From Acanthaster planci (lineage: Eukaryota; Echinodermata; Asteroidea; Valvatida; Acanthasteridae), in the NCBI RefSeq assembly GCF_001949145.1, contig NW_019091451.1, forward strand, positions 655,806 through 719,805: DNA of 64,000 nt, written 5' to 3'. Numbering within the stretch: the first letter of the stretch is position 1; the number at the start of each line of letters is the position of its first letter. A program made the translations under genes and the position numbers. Positions 10,725 through 21,500 of this stretch are shown one piece after another. Under the pieces are notes generated by a model. The model did not search any database, had not been told where the DNA came from, and worked only from the letters and a program-made list of their open reading frames with translations.

Positions 10725-11039
10725 GTTTGTGCTGAAAAAAAATTGGCATTTCATGTTAATGTTTGCTCAGTTTAGGTCCAAAACTTAGATGGTGGGGCAA
10801 ATAGGATGACCTTATTACACCTGTGTGAAGATTATCCCCCCAAAAATTGAACAGAAACTGGAGAATGGTAAGTCAAGCTTTGATGTGCATATTGTGCATG
10901 GCATGTGGACTTGACATCTACAATTCTGCCCGAGTATTTATTTTTTCCGCCTATGGTTGTTGTTTTGTATTTTTTTTTTTTTGCTGCGATGGAAAATTTT
11001 GCCATTGAAAACCCAAGGCTGCAGTGTATTAAAATAAAA

Positions 11040-11495
11040 ATATGCATCCAGGACAAATCTCAACCCCCGCCCCCATCGTCGTTCAGTGTTGCCTGTCATG
11101 CTCTTATCAGGTTTTCGCTCCCGGCCGCTGGAGATAACGTGGACCGGGAAGTGTGCGGTGGACCTGGCCGCGCCAGGGAGGATTGCTCATCGTGAAAAGT
11201 CCCAACTGTTGAAACTTCGTTGACTAACCCACCTCCGAACACCACCCACAGAGTACCACTCCATTATCCGCACATAGCGCCCTCTATAATTTGTGTTCCA
11301 CATCGGCGGGACGGACAAGCACCTAGACGTCTACACGTGTGATCGAGTACAAACCGTAGACATTCTATAGCTATCTCTGACTATCATTGTGCTGATGAAA
11401 CAATAAAAACGTACATGTACGTTCAGGTAAAAATCAAAGAGACGTTGATCCGTGTTGCACAATCAGCTGGTGATCTGTCAAAAGCAGTGGACAAA
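11040..11495 (+). promoter_or_regulatory. CpG-rich stretch; possible NT5C2 promoter and non-coding first exon
   Basis: This is the only clearly CpG-rich region between the two genes (for example CTCCCGGCCGCTGGAG and GGCCGCGCCAGGGAGG), in otherwise A+T-rich DNA. It ends near a good donor, CAAA|GTGAGT at 11496. A 5'UTR exon ending at 11495 could splice to an acceptor near 18375 (CACTGCAG) just before the NT5C2 start codon. Orientation and use are inferred. Confidence 0.35.
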
Positions 11496-12223
11496 GTGAG
11501 TGGGGTGTAAAGGATTTCAACGTCCTCTCGTATTAGACCAGTCCGGGTGGAATATAACCATTTCTTCAAAGGTTGGTAAAGCAGTTAAAATTATTGCATT
11601 CAGACAGAGTTGAGCCCTTTGACTTCTTGTGAGGCTGTAATTTTTGGAGTACGCCTATGTGGGCCCCAGCCCAGGTTGGACCATGGTTGGACGTTGTCTT
11701 CATCTGAACACTACGATTGACGTCCAGGATATCATCATCATTTAGACCTAGGGCCTACAACAGCCCTCCTAGTCCAACAATGCGAAATTATTTTCAATGG
11801 ATTTTTCTCACATTTTACCTGCCGAAGACAGCTCAAATGTCGTTCACAAGTGCCTTGTATCTCGATCGAATTGAAGGTCGAATATTCGAATAGTGAATTA
11901 TTTGAATTGACTCGGCCCTATATACTGACAAAGGAGTATATATATATGGCCCTGTTTATAGGTCTAGCCTAGGCCCTAACTGCTGGTCGTAAGGTGTAGG
12001 CCTACCATGGAGTTCAGGAGGTACCTCCCTGGGCATACAAGTGAAAAATTTTGTCCCCTAGCTGCTCTTGCATGTAGGGTTGATGTGGCCAGGCATATTG
12101 TCAATGACATCTGGTCTTGGCCAATTGCCAGCTTTCCTTCTTCGTTAACAATAACATATCATGAATAGCTCAGGTCAACCCAGCAAGTGTTAGTCACTGC
12201 ACTGTTATTGTTGGACGTGTTGA

Positions 12224-12908
12224 TTGATCAGCACAATCAGTCAAACCTGTATGAAATCTCCAACTTTAGCCCCTGCTTCCCATTTTTGTAACACTCTTCA
12301 ACAACTGCGAAGTTCTCTCTGTCCATGTTTCCTGGTGTTTAATGTTTGGTTTTTTGTTTCTAAGGCTCTCTCTTCAAGCTCTGCCTCAGGAAGTATGCCT
12401 ATACCCATCTAATTTTTGTCCCTAGCGATGTAGCCAGTATATTTGATAAATACATTTCTGTAGGTCATTCCCGTTGTTTTCCATATAAAGAACATGTTTA
12501 CCTGAATTTTCATTGATTGCGTGTTTTGTTCTTGTGATTACTTTAGAATTTTTTTATCTTTTTTACTTCTGTTAATTGCTTTTGAGTTCTCAAAACTCAT
12601 CTCTTTAAAGAAGCTTTTCCCAACACCTAATTTAACACCTTAGCTAGTGATGAGTATTGTTACACACAGTTGAGTATATTCGTATGGTATCTGCAGGATG
12701 TAAATGTTTCCTTCGTATTGTTATTATCAGCACTGACAAGTTCGTACTTAGTATGGCTTGAGGTGCTGTAAATGCTTCATTTACTCATTGTTAAGCTTTG
12801 TCTTCATAAACATAACTGTATCTTCTTCCTTTTGTACCGTACATTCCATGTGAATTGTATTTTTGTTCATGGCTGGATATAAATAAATGTTGCTGCCTTT
12901 ACAAAAAA
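12224..12908 (+). mobile_element. 3' end of a degenerate non-LTR retrotransposon (LINE)
   Basis: At 12589-12630 the + strand encodes LKTHLFKEAFPNT and a stop. This matches the 'LKTHLF' C-terminus common in the reverse-transcriptase ORF of CR1/L2-type and related LINEs. A stop codon lies three codons upstream in the same frame, so the copy is dead. About 280 bp of untranslated tail follows, ending in AATAAATG and a short A-run at ~12902-12908. The 5' boundary is a guess; the element is severely 5'-truncated or decayed. Confidence 0.6.
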
Positions 12909-13910
12909 ACTTGTAGAAATTAGGCCGCAAGAAAATTGGTTGAGGGCAGAGTTATCAGCAAATCATCGCACGAGATTAGCATATCATGAAAAGATGAAAC
13001 GATTGTGCAGATTGAACGGTCAAGCCCAGCACTAATTGACACCGTAAATATAGCATTCAGGCTAATAACAACACAAGTTGATATTTGAGTGGTACAGATC
13101 TGTCTAGTCCAAGCTCCGGCCAATCCCAAACAACCCTCAAACTGCAACTATTATACTGGTACCTGGCTGACTTTCTCGCCTTCTCGCACTGAATTTGTCC
13201 CTGTATTGTGTTTTTCCTCAGTGTCACTTTATTGTAAAGTGCAGGGCAAGAATTTTGTTCTTGAAGGAGCAAGGCAATTTCTCATTTGCAAAGGGCACTT
13301 GTTTTAGAAAATCCATTTGTCTATGGGGACATTTCAATGGGCATTGAGGCAAAGACCAGGGGCATCAAGGCAGTTGCCTCCGAAACCTCAATGTTTTGGC
13401 CTGTAAGCGCATTGAGATTTCATGTGTTCCCGGAGAGCATGGGATAGTGCTTGCTGACAGTAGTAACATTGTTTTCAATATTTTAATGTATTTGCTCTTG
13501 TAATAGACTTTAGTTTATTGACAGCTTAAATTGATTTTTGGCAAGGAGACATACTTTGGGTGGGACTTGTGCTTATGGGACCATGTTGACAGGGACGTTC
13601 ATAAGTACAGTCATATTGGATCCAATGTACAAATTTGTCAGAAAGGGCCGTCTTATGAACTGCAACTAAATATCTGATCCACTTGCCCTTCTCCCGTTAC
13701 TGGAATTGGTTCACCTAAAACCTTTGTTCTCCAAAAAGAAGAGAAAATTAGCTGGGAAACCATCGACTTAAAAACAGGCTCTTCTCAAAATTAAACCTGT
13801 GAAGTTGTCTTGGTTTTGTAGTGAAAAAAATGCGAGCGATGTTTCGCTCCAGTTCATTAAAGATGTACAGTATTACCAAGGGAAATAAGCGTGTAAACCC
13901 TTGTGTCATA

Positions 13911-13942
13911 AAATATTTAATTATTCAAGTAATTAAATATTT
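13911..13942. repeat. Perfect A+T hairpin (13-bp arms, 6-nt loop)
   Basis: AAATATTTAATTA at 13911-13923 is exactly complementary in reverse to 13930-13942; loop TTCAAG. Pure A/T arms, so chance formation is possible in this A+T-rich spacer. Confidence 0.85.
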
Positions 13943-14274
13943 GGATACACTGTATAGAAATCGGGGATCAGCTGATTACATGAAAACAAATGGGACATGA
14001 AATGTGTCAATTATTCACATACTGCACCAGCAATTAGTAAAACTGATGCAGACCAACATGTCCAATGTGATAGACCAGTGTATTCCATTCAAATGGGTGG
14101 GCATCAAATTCAACCTGACACTGGCAGGGTCAACTGCCAACTGCTGTTTGCCAGCACAGAGGCACCATTAAGAAATGCAATGTTGTCCACTCCCACTGTC
14201 CAGTCTCAGTACAGTTCAGCCATGGAGGACAATACTCCCAGCTCTAATCCAGTCATTGTGTTTGGGGCCAGAGG

Positions 14275-14320
14275 ACAGCTGGCCTGTATTGTGATAAACA
14301 GCTGGCCTGTATTGTGATAA
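14275..14320. repeat. 23-bp tandem duplication
   Basis: The 23-bp unit at 14275-14297, beginning ACAGCTGGCCTG, is repeated exactly at 14298-14320, and a third partial copy begins at 14321. Its identity implies a recent slippage or duplication. Confidence 0.9.
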
Positions 14321-15294
14321 ACAGCTGGCTGTGTACAGTCTCAGGCACCAGGGGTAGACCCCAGGATTATGTAACAGTGTCACAAAACATTGTTGACCAG
14401 TGAGGTGCCCACTGTGGTCAGTGGGGAGGGGCAGGTCTGCAGATAACCAATTAATAGGGGGAGGGCTTAAACAGATTATATTTTTGTGCAGGTACTGTAG
14501 TCTTAAGTAAAAAAAGTTGATTGTCAGGTTTTTTACCAAATTAGGATGAGGGCCTGATTATTCTTTCATCAACTTTTGCTTACTCTTCAGTTAAAAATGA
14601 CTGCCAGATTTTGTTAGCTATCCTATCAGTAAGTAGAACCAAAATATTCATTCTGTCTGTCGACAGTTAAGAACCAGTTACATGTAATATCATTATACCC
14701 CCAAAGTGAAAAGGACATGTGTACAGCACATGTACATGACAGGTGTCGGCATTGCTTCTCGGAATTTTTCTTTTGACTAAAGGAGATGAATAGATTTTTC
14801 TTTATTTTGAGAACATCAGGCATCAGTCGTTCAAAGGCCAATCCATTTTGCCCTACCCCATTATAGAACCTGGAAACCATGCCCCCCTCACAAAAGTGTG
14901 TGGGGGAGGGGGGGCCACCACCCCCCTTGTCCTTCCACCCTTTACCTCTGGGGCTGCATACATGTATTAGCCTACTGTATTATGTATACAGTGTGCTCAA
15001 AAGAAGAAAGAATAAAAAAGACATCTGGTTTTTTTTCTTCGCCATTAAAAATCTCTTTATCCCCTCTACCCATTGTGTATGACCACAGCTTTCTCTATGG
15101 CATGACTGCAGCATGATCAGGTCATGCTTGACATGTGCTCTGCAGTACCCAGCATGCTTTATTGAATTGAATATCCCAGGCCACTTACAGGTCAGTAAAT
15201 ATCGGTAGTTGTAGCCTTTTCCCTTCACTTCCAAATTGCCTGGAAAAGCCATGAAGTGCAAACTACATGTAATCCTACTCCCTGGTGGAAGTGA

Positions 15295-16860
15295 GCATAC
15301 GTACATGTACATGTATGTATGTTTAGGATTCAAATTGTTATTATTATTTATTTATTTATTTATTTATTTTGTTGCAAATGCGAGAAAACAGGTTTTTCTG
15401 AGTTCTTTTTGTCGCAAGAGTTTTCATATACAGTATGCATACATACATGTACATGTACATATTGCAGATATCTGAACAGCACTTCAATACAATATTGTAC
15501 ACTTATGGCTCAATGGCTGAATGAGGTACCGTCATGGGCAATGTGTCAAAGTGTTATTGTCAAGAAACAACCTTCCTTCTAAGTCTTTGTTTTTTTGCTT
15601 TTCAAATGTTCTCCTGTAAATTTGTTTGGGCTCCTAGTCTGGATGGTAAACTTCAAACAAATACATGCGTGGTTGAAAATGGGAGCAGGGACTGCATGAA
15701 AGCGAAAACAACGATGAAAACTGTGTGTCCCCGAAAGTATGTTTTTGGTAGTACATGCACCGGTATTCAGTCCAACTGATTTCAAAATGGTTGATTTAAT
15801 GCATAGGCAAGCCACGTACATAAAATATAACGAGCACACTTAACCGCATTGAGTGGTCAATTTCTTTGTTAAGAATTGGAAAGTCTAAACTGAGTTGGGG
15901 GGACCAGCCGTGACATTTTGGGTCCCTGCAACATCTGTTTTCAACACATTTGTAGTTCCTGCAAATATGAAACGAGTACATGTGTACATGTATGTGTGAT
16001 GATGCACATATGTGCGGCTTGAGTGAGATACAGTTTCAAACACATACCGGTACATGTACATGTGTGTATGTGCAGACATATAGTGTAAATTATGTACATG
16101 TACATGTGTGTTGTAATTCATGCACAAGTTCTGCTTCTAAGAATTACACTGTAGGTCATGTTGCACTGGTGCGTAGTTTGGATTTGGCCCTGTAGTGGAG
16201 CTGTAGAGTATTTTTGTTTCTTTACTTTCACTAGTTGCACTTGTAGGACATGCACTGTCGTCATTTGTTGGAGGTTGGTAATTCTCAATATTGTACGCAT
16301 TATGGCATTAACGGCGGTACATGTAGCCCGTTACACGTACTTTTGTGCCTCTGCATACTGTGTAAAAGGAAGACCTTTGATCTAATACACCGACATACAA
16401 AATGGCGCTGAGTTCTTGACGTGATCCAGCCTTGCAGTCATTTGAAGTTTAACCACTTCTCAACCTGTAGAGCATTGTGTTTAGTTGTAATGCACATGTA
16501 CCTGTGGGAAAACAAGTTTCCCGGTCTTCAGCCGCAAGCGTGGTCACTCGTGCTTCCCTTTCACTTCCCGGCTTTACATTGTGAAGTGTAATGTTTTCTC
16601 CTATTCAGGAAGCTCTTTGATCATTTCCTGTATTACTTTGCACACCTGGCTGTCCAGGGAAACTACATACATGTACATAGGGAACTAGCAGAGCCATAAA
16701 TATGTGTAGTATGTACAGTGTGCATGCACGCATGTAAAAATGTTGGACACGCTTCTACATGTACATGTACATTGGGTCTACAAGTGTATTATTACATTTA
16801 CATCGGTTTACATGTGTGTCCTGCAGTTGCATTATACAGGTACATGTACTTTCATTGTGC
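15295..16860. repeat. TACATG/ACATGT-rich tract
   Basis: Clustered runs of the self-complementary unit, for example TACGTACATGTACATGTATG at 15299-15318, ACATACATGTACATGTACAT near 15442 and TACATGTACATGTACATTGG near 16757. A (TTTA)n microsatellite lies at about 15345-15370. No coding potential. Confidence 0.85.
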
Positions 16861-17800
16861 ATGCCCAGCACTTGTCACTTCATGTATTCACACACAAATG
16901 ATTCACGGAGTTCTTGCATTCAAATTGTCTATCATATTTATAATTAAATCACATCCGATTGTCTGTGAACTGTGTCACTTAAACCATCTGCATGCATTGA
17001 CAGCTCCAGCTGACAAACTTATTAGTGGATTCCTTAATGGCAGCAATTAGTGACTGTTAAAATACCGGATATGTTGCAACTTTTTATGTTTTGTTGTAAT
17101 TTTTCAGGGGGGAGGGGCAGAAATAGACAATTCTGGGAGAACAACCCGTGTTTGTGAACAGCAAAGAACCCACACGCAGGATAACTGCAGGATTTCATGT
17201 ATGTGGCGAAAGTCCATCATCTGACACAAAACAAAGTGAACTTTGAGCTGTTAAACAAAATTTTAATTGAATGATGCCAGATGAGATTATTACACATCTT
17301 GTGCAAATGTTGTGTGGGTTGGGGACATACACTTAAACAGTTACATCACAGGGTATGGGGTATGTTTATTTTTATAATCCAGGTGCCTGGACAATACAGT
17401 GGAGAAGTGATTATTCTTACATGTAAATTGCCTGTCCATGGGGGGGGGACAGGGATCCTGTTGGCCACCTCCTCACTTGGAGACACGTCACTTTTTTTAG
17501 GAATTGGAAGAGCCAATGCTTTAGAGATGGTACCAGAGCCTTCCTTGTGGGAGGATTCTTTTTTTTTGAGATGAGAAAACTTTTGAGAAAGAAAATAACC
17601 CCCAAATGTTGCTTCTCCATTCCAGACTCAAAACCTAGGTACTGGTATAGCGCTTATCAAACTGTAGCCTGGTGTAAACATCATGGTTGTGGAAGTAACA
17701 TCAATATGATTGTCCACAACAGGCATTTTGAACATACAATGTAACATGAAATGAGCTTTGACCCTGACTATTTGGCAAATCAATCTGTTTCAAAATGGCT

Positions 17801-18016
17801 CTATCCGCTCCAAGCGGAACAAAAGAGGGCGTGTTTTTTGGGTACTCACCACATAGGTGTGCCATGAGGCGCGCAAGTATGTGCGTGTTTGATGCGGAGC
17901 ACGCTGAGTATGCTTAACTAATTTCCTCCGGCTTGTATGGTCTTTGCGTACAAGCAGAACACGTGCAAGAGCCTGCTTGTAACCACCTGTCTTTCTTTCA
18001 CCAATTGGGGGTGCAC
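17801..18016 (+). repeat. Dispersed repeat family R1, copy 1 (direct)
   Basis: Begins CTATCCGCTCCAAGCGGAAC and then AAAAGAGGGCGTG. Recognisable along its length in reverse orientation at 27726-27964, with shared blocks including AAAAGAGGGC, GTATGC/GTATAC and CTGTCTTTCTTT. Diverged, so an old interspersed repeat. No coding potential or clear terminal repeats seen. Confidence 0.7.
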
Positions 18017-18403
18017 TTCAGCTCAACTGACAATACTTTACTGCAATACTGCAATACTTTATTTACACCTACATGTACCTGTTCTGTCCGTATCAATATT
18101 CCCATGAACTGTCTGCTGTAAATTACACTGTATTTCCAAAGGGCTCTGTGTACACTTATTTTGCAAATCCTTGGAGGTGATCACATTATGTGTGTAATGT
18201 AGGTCTCTTACCTAACCTACCGGTAAAACCCTAAGCCTGTGAAGATTGTGGGAGCTTTTCCTTTCAAAGTGTTCTTCACAGCTATAAATTGTCCGCATTT
18301 TACACTTGTAGTTTTGCGAGTTCACGAGGGCGGTATTCCACCTACCAGCAGCCTATTTCACTGGATCACTGCAGGCAACTGAACTCTATTGAAAGTCACC
18401 ACG

Positions 18404-18563
18404 ATGAACTCACAGAACAGCCTGAGTCCTGAAAGCCCCATGGGTTCCCAGACCCATCACAAGAAGTACAGGCGCCAGACGCACAAGCGGATATTTGTCA
18501 ACCGCAGCCTCAACATGGAGAAGATAAAGTATTTTGGTTTCGACATGGATTACACGCTAGCAA
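18404..18563 (+). CDS. NT5C2: NT5C2 coding exon 1: start and HAD motif I
   Basis: ATG at 18404; donor GTAGGT at 18564; phase 1. Residues 1-53: a divergent, Ser-rich N-terminus, then [17 protein letters not shown] and [14 protein letters not shown]. The DxDxT signature gives the catalytic nucleophile D47. A TGA at 18380 in the same frame excludes a longer N-terminus in this exon. Confidence 0.93.
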
Positions 18564-21500
18564 GTAGGTTTTGCAGTTGTTCTTGATACCTTTTCAAATT
18601 ACCGGTATTTGTCAGATATAAAATGACTGTATGAGGTTCTTGTCTGACACCATCCTTATGCTTCTACCTCTCCAAGTACACACATGTACTTCATGGCTAT
18701 GAGAACCCCAATTTTAGCCATAAAAACAACATTCCTTCTTACACAACTGGAATATTACCTTCATAACTGGCTTAACAAATTCTCATGTTTGAGCCCCCCC
18801 ACCTCCCATACAGCTAGAGTTTTGCCATTGAGGGACTACCATAAAACACTGCAATAGAATAAATGTAAACCAAGTCAGCCACAAGCCAATTTTTCTTGTA
18901 AAATTTTGTTTGAGTCCAGTTTTAACAGTGGGTGTCCTTGAAAATGAAATTGACTTTCAGAGAAAATGAATATCATTTAATTTCACTGCAGGATTTTCTG
19001 AGAATTCACAACATTTCAAATTCAGTTACAAGCCTTTTGTTGTAAAATTTTGTTTTTAAAAGTGACTCCAGTTTTAAAAGTGGGTGTCCATGAAAATGAA
19101 ATTGACTTTCAGAGAAAATGACTATAGTTCTGAGAATTCACATTGCAGTAATAAGAGCATGGAAGATTAATGAGAGTGGCCATGCTTGATAAAGCTGTAC
19201 AAATTACATGTAGCCCAGCACTTCATTGAATTTTTCCTTGTCAATGGCCTTGCGTACGGTAATTGTGACATGTACTGTATGTTCTTAAATCTTGGTAGTG
19301 ACTGCAATGCATACTTTCATTTAAAAACTGGCTTACGTATACAATGTATGAACACTAACAGTGTCTCCAGATGCAGTACGCATGAATGCTTCCTGAATTT
19401 ACTGTTCCACACAGATATTTTTATAAAAGTTATCTTTTGTCACAACAAGGTTGGGCCTGCTTTAGTCAATCTCAAAGGCAAAGGAATGCTTTTGGAGTTT
19501 TTCCTTTTTTTTTCTGTTACCGCCGACTGTGCATTCACTTACAATGTTTGTACCGATACGTGTAAAGGTTCCTTGCCATTTGGGTATAAACTCACGTAAA
19601 CAGGTGTGATGTTACACACCATCAGTTAGGAAGATACAGTTAATAAAAACTTTAGGAAAACTACATAGCCACATCTGAATAGTTGTCTTTTGCTGCTAAC
19701 AAAAATTGTCGCCATTGGCATGTGGCTGTGAGAAACCACAGATCTACCTGGTAGTCAAAATGCCCATATCAGAATGGCCCAAGTACTTGAATTGGAATTA
19801 TTTTAATTTAACCAATAGTGGATCCAGGGGGGCCAACAGTGATCAAGGCCCCCTCCCCCAAGGGATCAAGAAAGCTTTTTGTTCTAGACAAATAATTGGA
19901 AATAGGTATGGTAACTTTGGGGGGGGGCTTTTTCACTTCCCCACCGGTACCTCTCACAAAGTACTTCAAAAGCCTCAAACATATAGCCTCCATGTTTCTC
20001 AAAAAATAAAAGGGTGCATAAAGAAATTTTCCAAAATTTGTTACCCCCCTCACAAAACAAATGGACCCCACCAAAATTTGATTTTTAATTTTATCCCAGT
20101 GCCCCCATATGGAGTGTAGAGGGCCCATTAAGTGCAACTTGAATGTGGTACATGTCCATTGGTTTCTATGAAATTAACTGCATTTCTTGTTTACATGTAT
20201 TAGTACACCAAGCCGTCTCCTTAAAAAGGGAAGGAAAAACTCAAAGCACATTTTGGTCATTTGTCACTGCATCCAAACTCAAACTGTTTGAACGAAGAAG
20301 AAATTTGGACTACCGATAGTTGCATGCAATTGAAGCCCATTGTTTTGGTTGTCAATTCACAGTGTACAAATCTCCACAGTATGAGCAGCTGGGCTTTGAT
20401 TTGGTCATCGAGCGACTGGTCTCTATCGGTTACCCTCAGGTTTGTTCGGCCTTGTCATCCATTCTTTTCTCCATGCTTTCATCCCGCCTTCTTTAATTCC
20501 CCGCTCCTCTTCCCCTAGTCAATCAGTAGACCGGTTAACTTTTGCTGTAAATCTCTATTCAGACTTCCCCTGAACCACAGTGGGCACATGTAAGAAGGAG
20601 ATTCCGATTTCCTGGTTGAGAATCATGGCCAGGCATGAGAATATTTTCCCCTTTTGGCCGGGCCTTTATACTAAGATTGTGATTCGTTGGGATTTGTCTA
20701 GATTTGAGATTTGGGGGGGTCCAAAATGGGTGGTGTCTACAGGTGACACATTTAGTTTTTTTTACATGTTGACACTTTAAACCAAAAATCTGAGGGAAGT
20801 GGATCAATCACAGTCAGTCACGATATAGATTATGGTACAGTCACAGTATAAATTACTACTGTCATTGTTTCAACCTCTTTGTAGTGGCATAGCCACAGGG
20901 GGCCTGGGAGGCATGTACCACCCCCCTCCCACAATTGTCCAGTTTCCCCCTGGTGCTCCCCCCACTGAAAAAAAAACAAAACAGATGAATGGATATTGAA
21001 CAAGGCTAACAAAACTTGTCCCAAATAACCACACCACTGAAAGCTGGTGCCCCAATAAGATGCTGGTGCTCCCTTAGTGCCTCCCACTAGTAAAAACCTA
21101 GCTACGCCACTGCCCCTTTGCCTGTCTGAAACGGGGTTTAATACCTTTTTGTAATGCAGCTTTCTTGTTTTGCTAGTGACCAAACCAGGGGTGAGATTCC
21201 TCCGGATTTCCAGATTTTTCAGAAATCCGGTGTTGGTTTTGCAGATTTTGTTGGAAAAACACTTTTGTTGGAATTATTTGCAAAATAATATTCATGCACC
21301 ACTTGGTAAAGTCTAGTACAGGCGATCAAGAAGTACACAAACTGATGTTACTCCCTCTGAAATACTGTAGTATGCAGAAAGGGTATGTTGGGGTAGTGAT
21401 AGTGAAAGTAATGACAGAATGGGACATACATGAATTGGTATTTCCAGAAATAAGGGTCCAAAAATGTGACATTTTCTTGTCCCTGTTTTATCTGACCTTT

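Larger units (their letters stand above)
8906..10740 (+). other. Long A+T-rich 3'UTR of the fibrocystin-L-like gene
   Basis: After the stop there is no coding signal for 1.8 kb. The DNA is strongly A+T-rich. Candidate polyadenylation signals AATAAA lie at 9645-9650 (followed by a T-rich stretch) and 10719-10724 (followed by GTTTGTGCTG). The distal one would give a ~1.8 kb 3'UTR that contains the large palindrome at 10520-10580 and a short (GT)n tract near 10690. Extent is inferred. Confidence 0.5.
10740..18380. other. Spacer between the fibrocystin-L-like gene and the NT5C2 coding start
   Basis: No convincing coding exon was found in 7.6 kb. It holds the CpG-rich stretch, the LINE tail, a 13-bp-arm hairpin (13911-13942), a 23-bp tandem duplication (14275-14320), TACATG-rich tracts (15295-16860) and one copy of a dispersed repeat (17801-18016). 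Part may be NT5C2 intron 1 if the upstream promoter is real. Confidence 0.5.

Noticed and set aside
18389-18403. Upstream TTG as an NT5C2 start
   Set aside because: Only five codons longer, a non-ATG start in a eukaryote; the ATG at 18404 is preferred.
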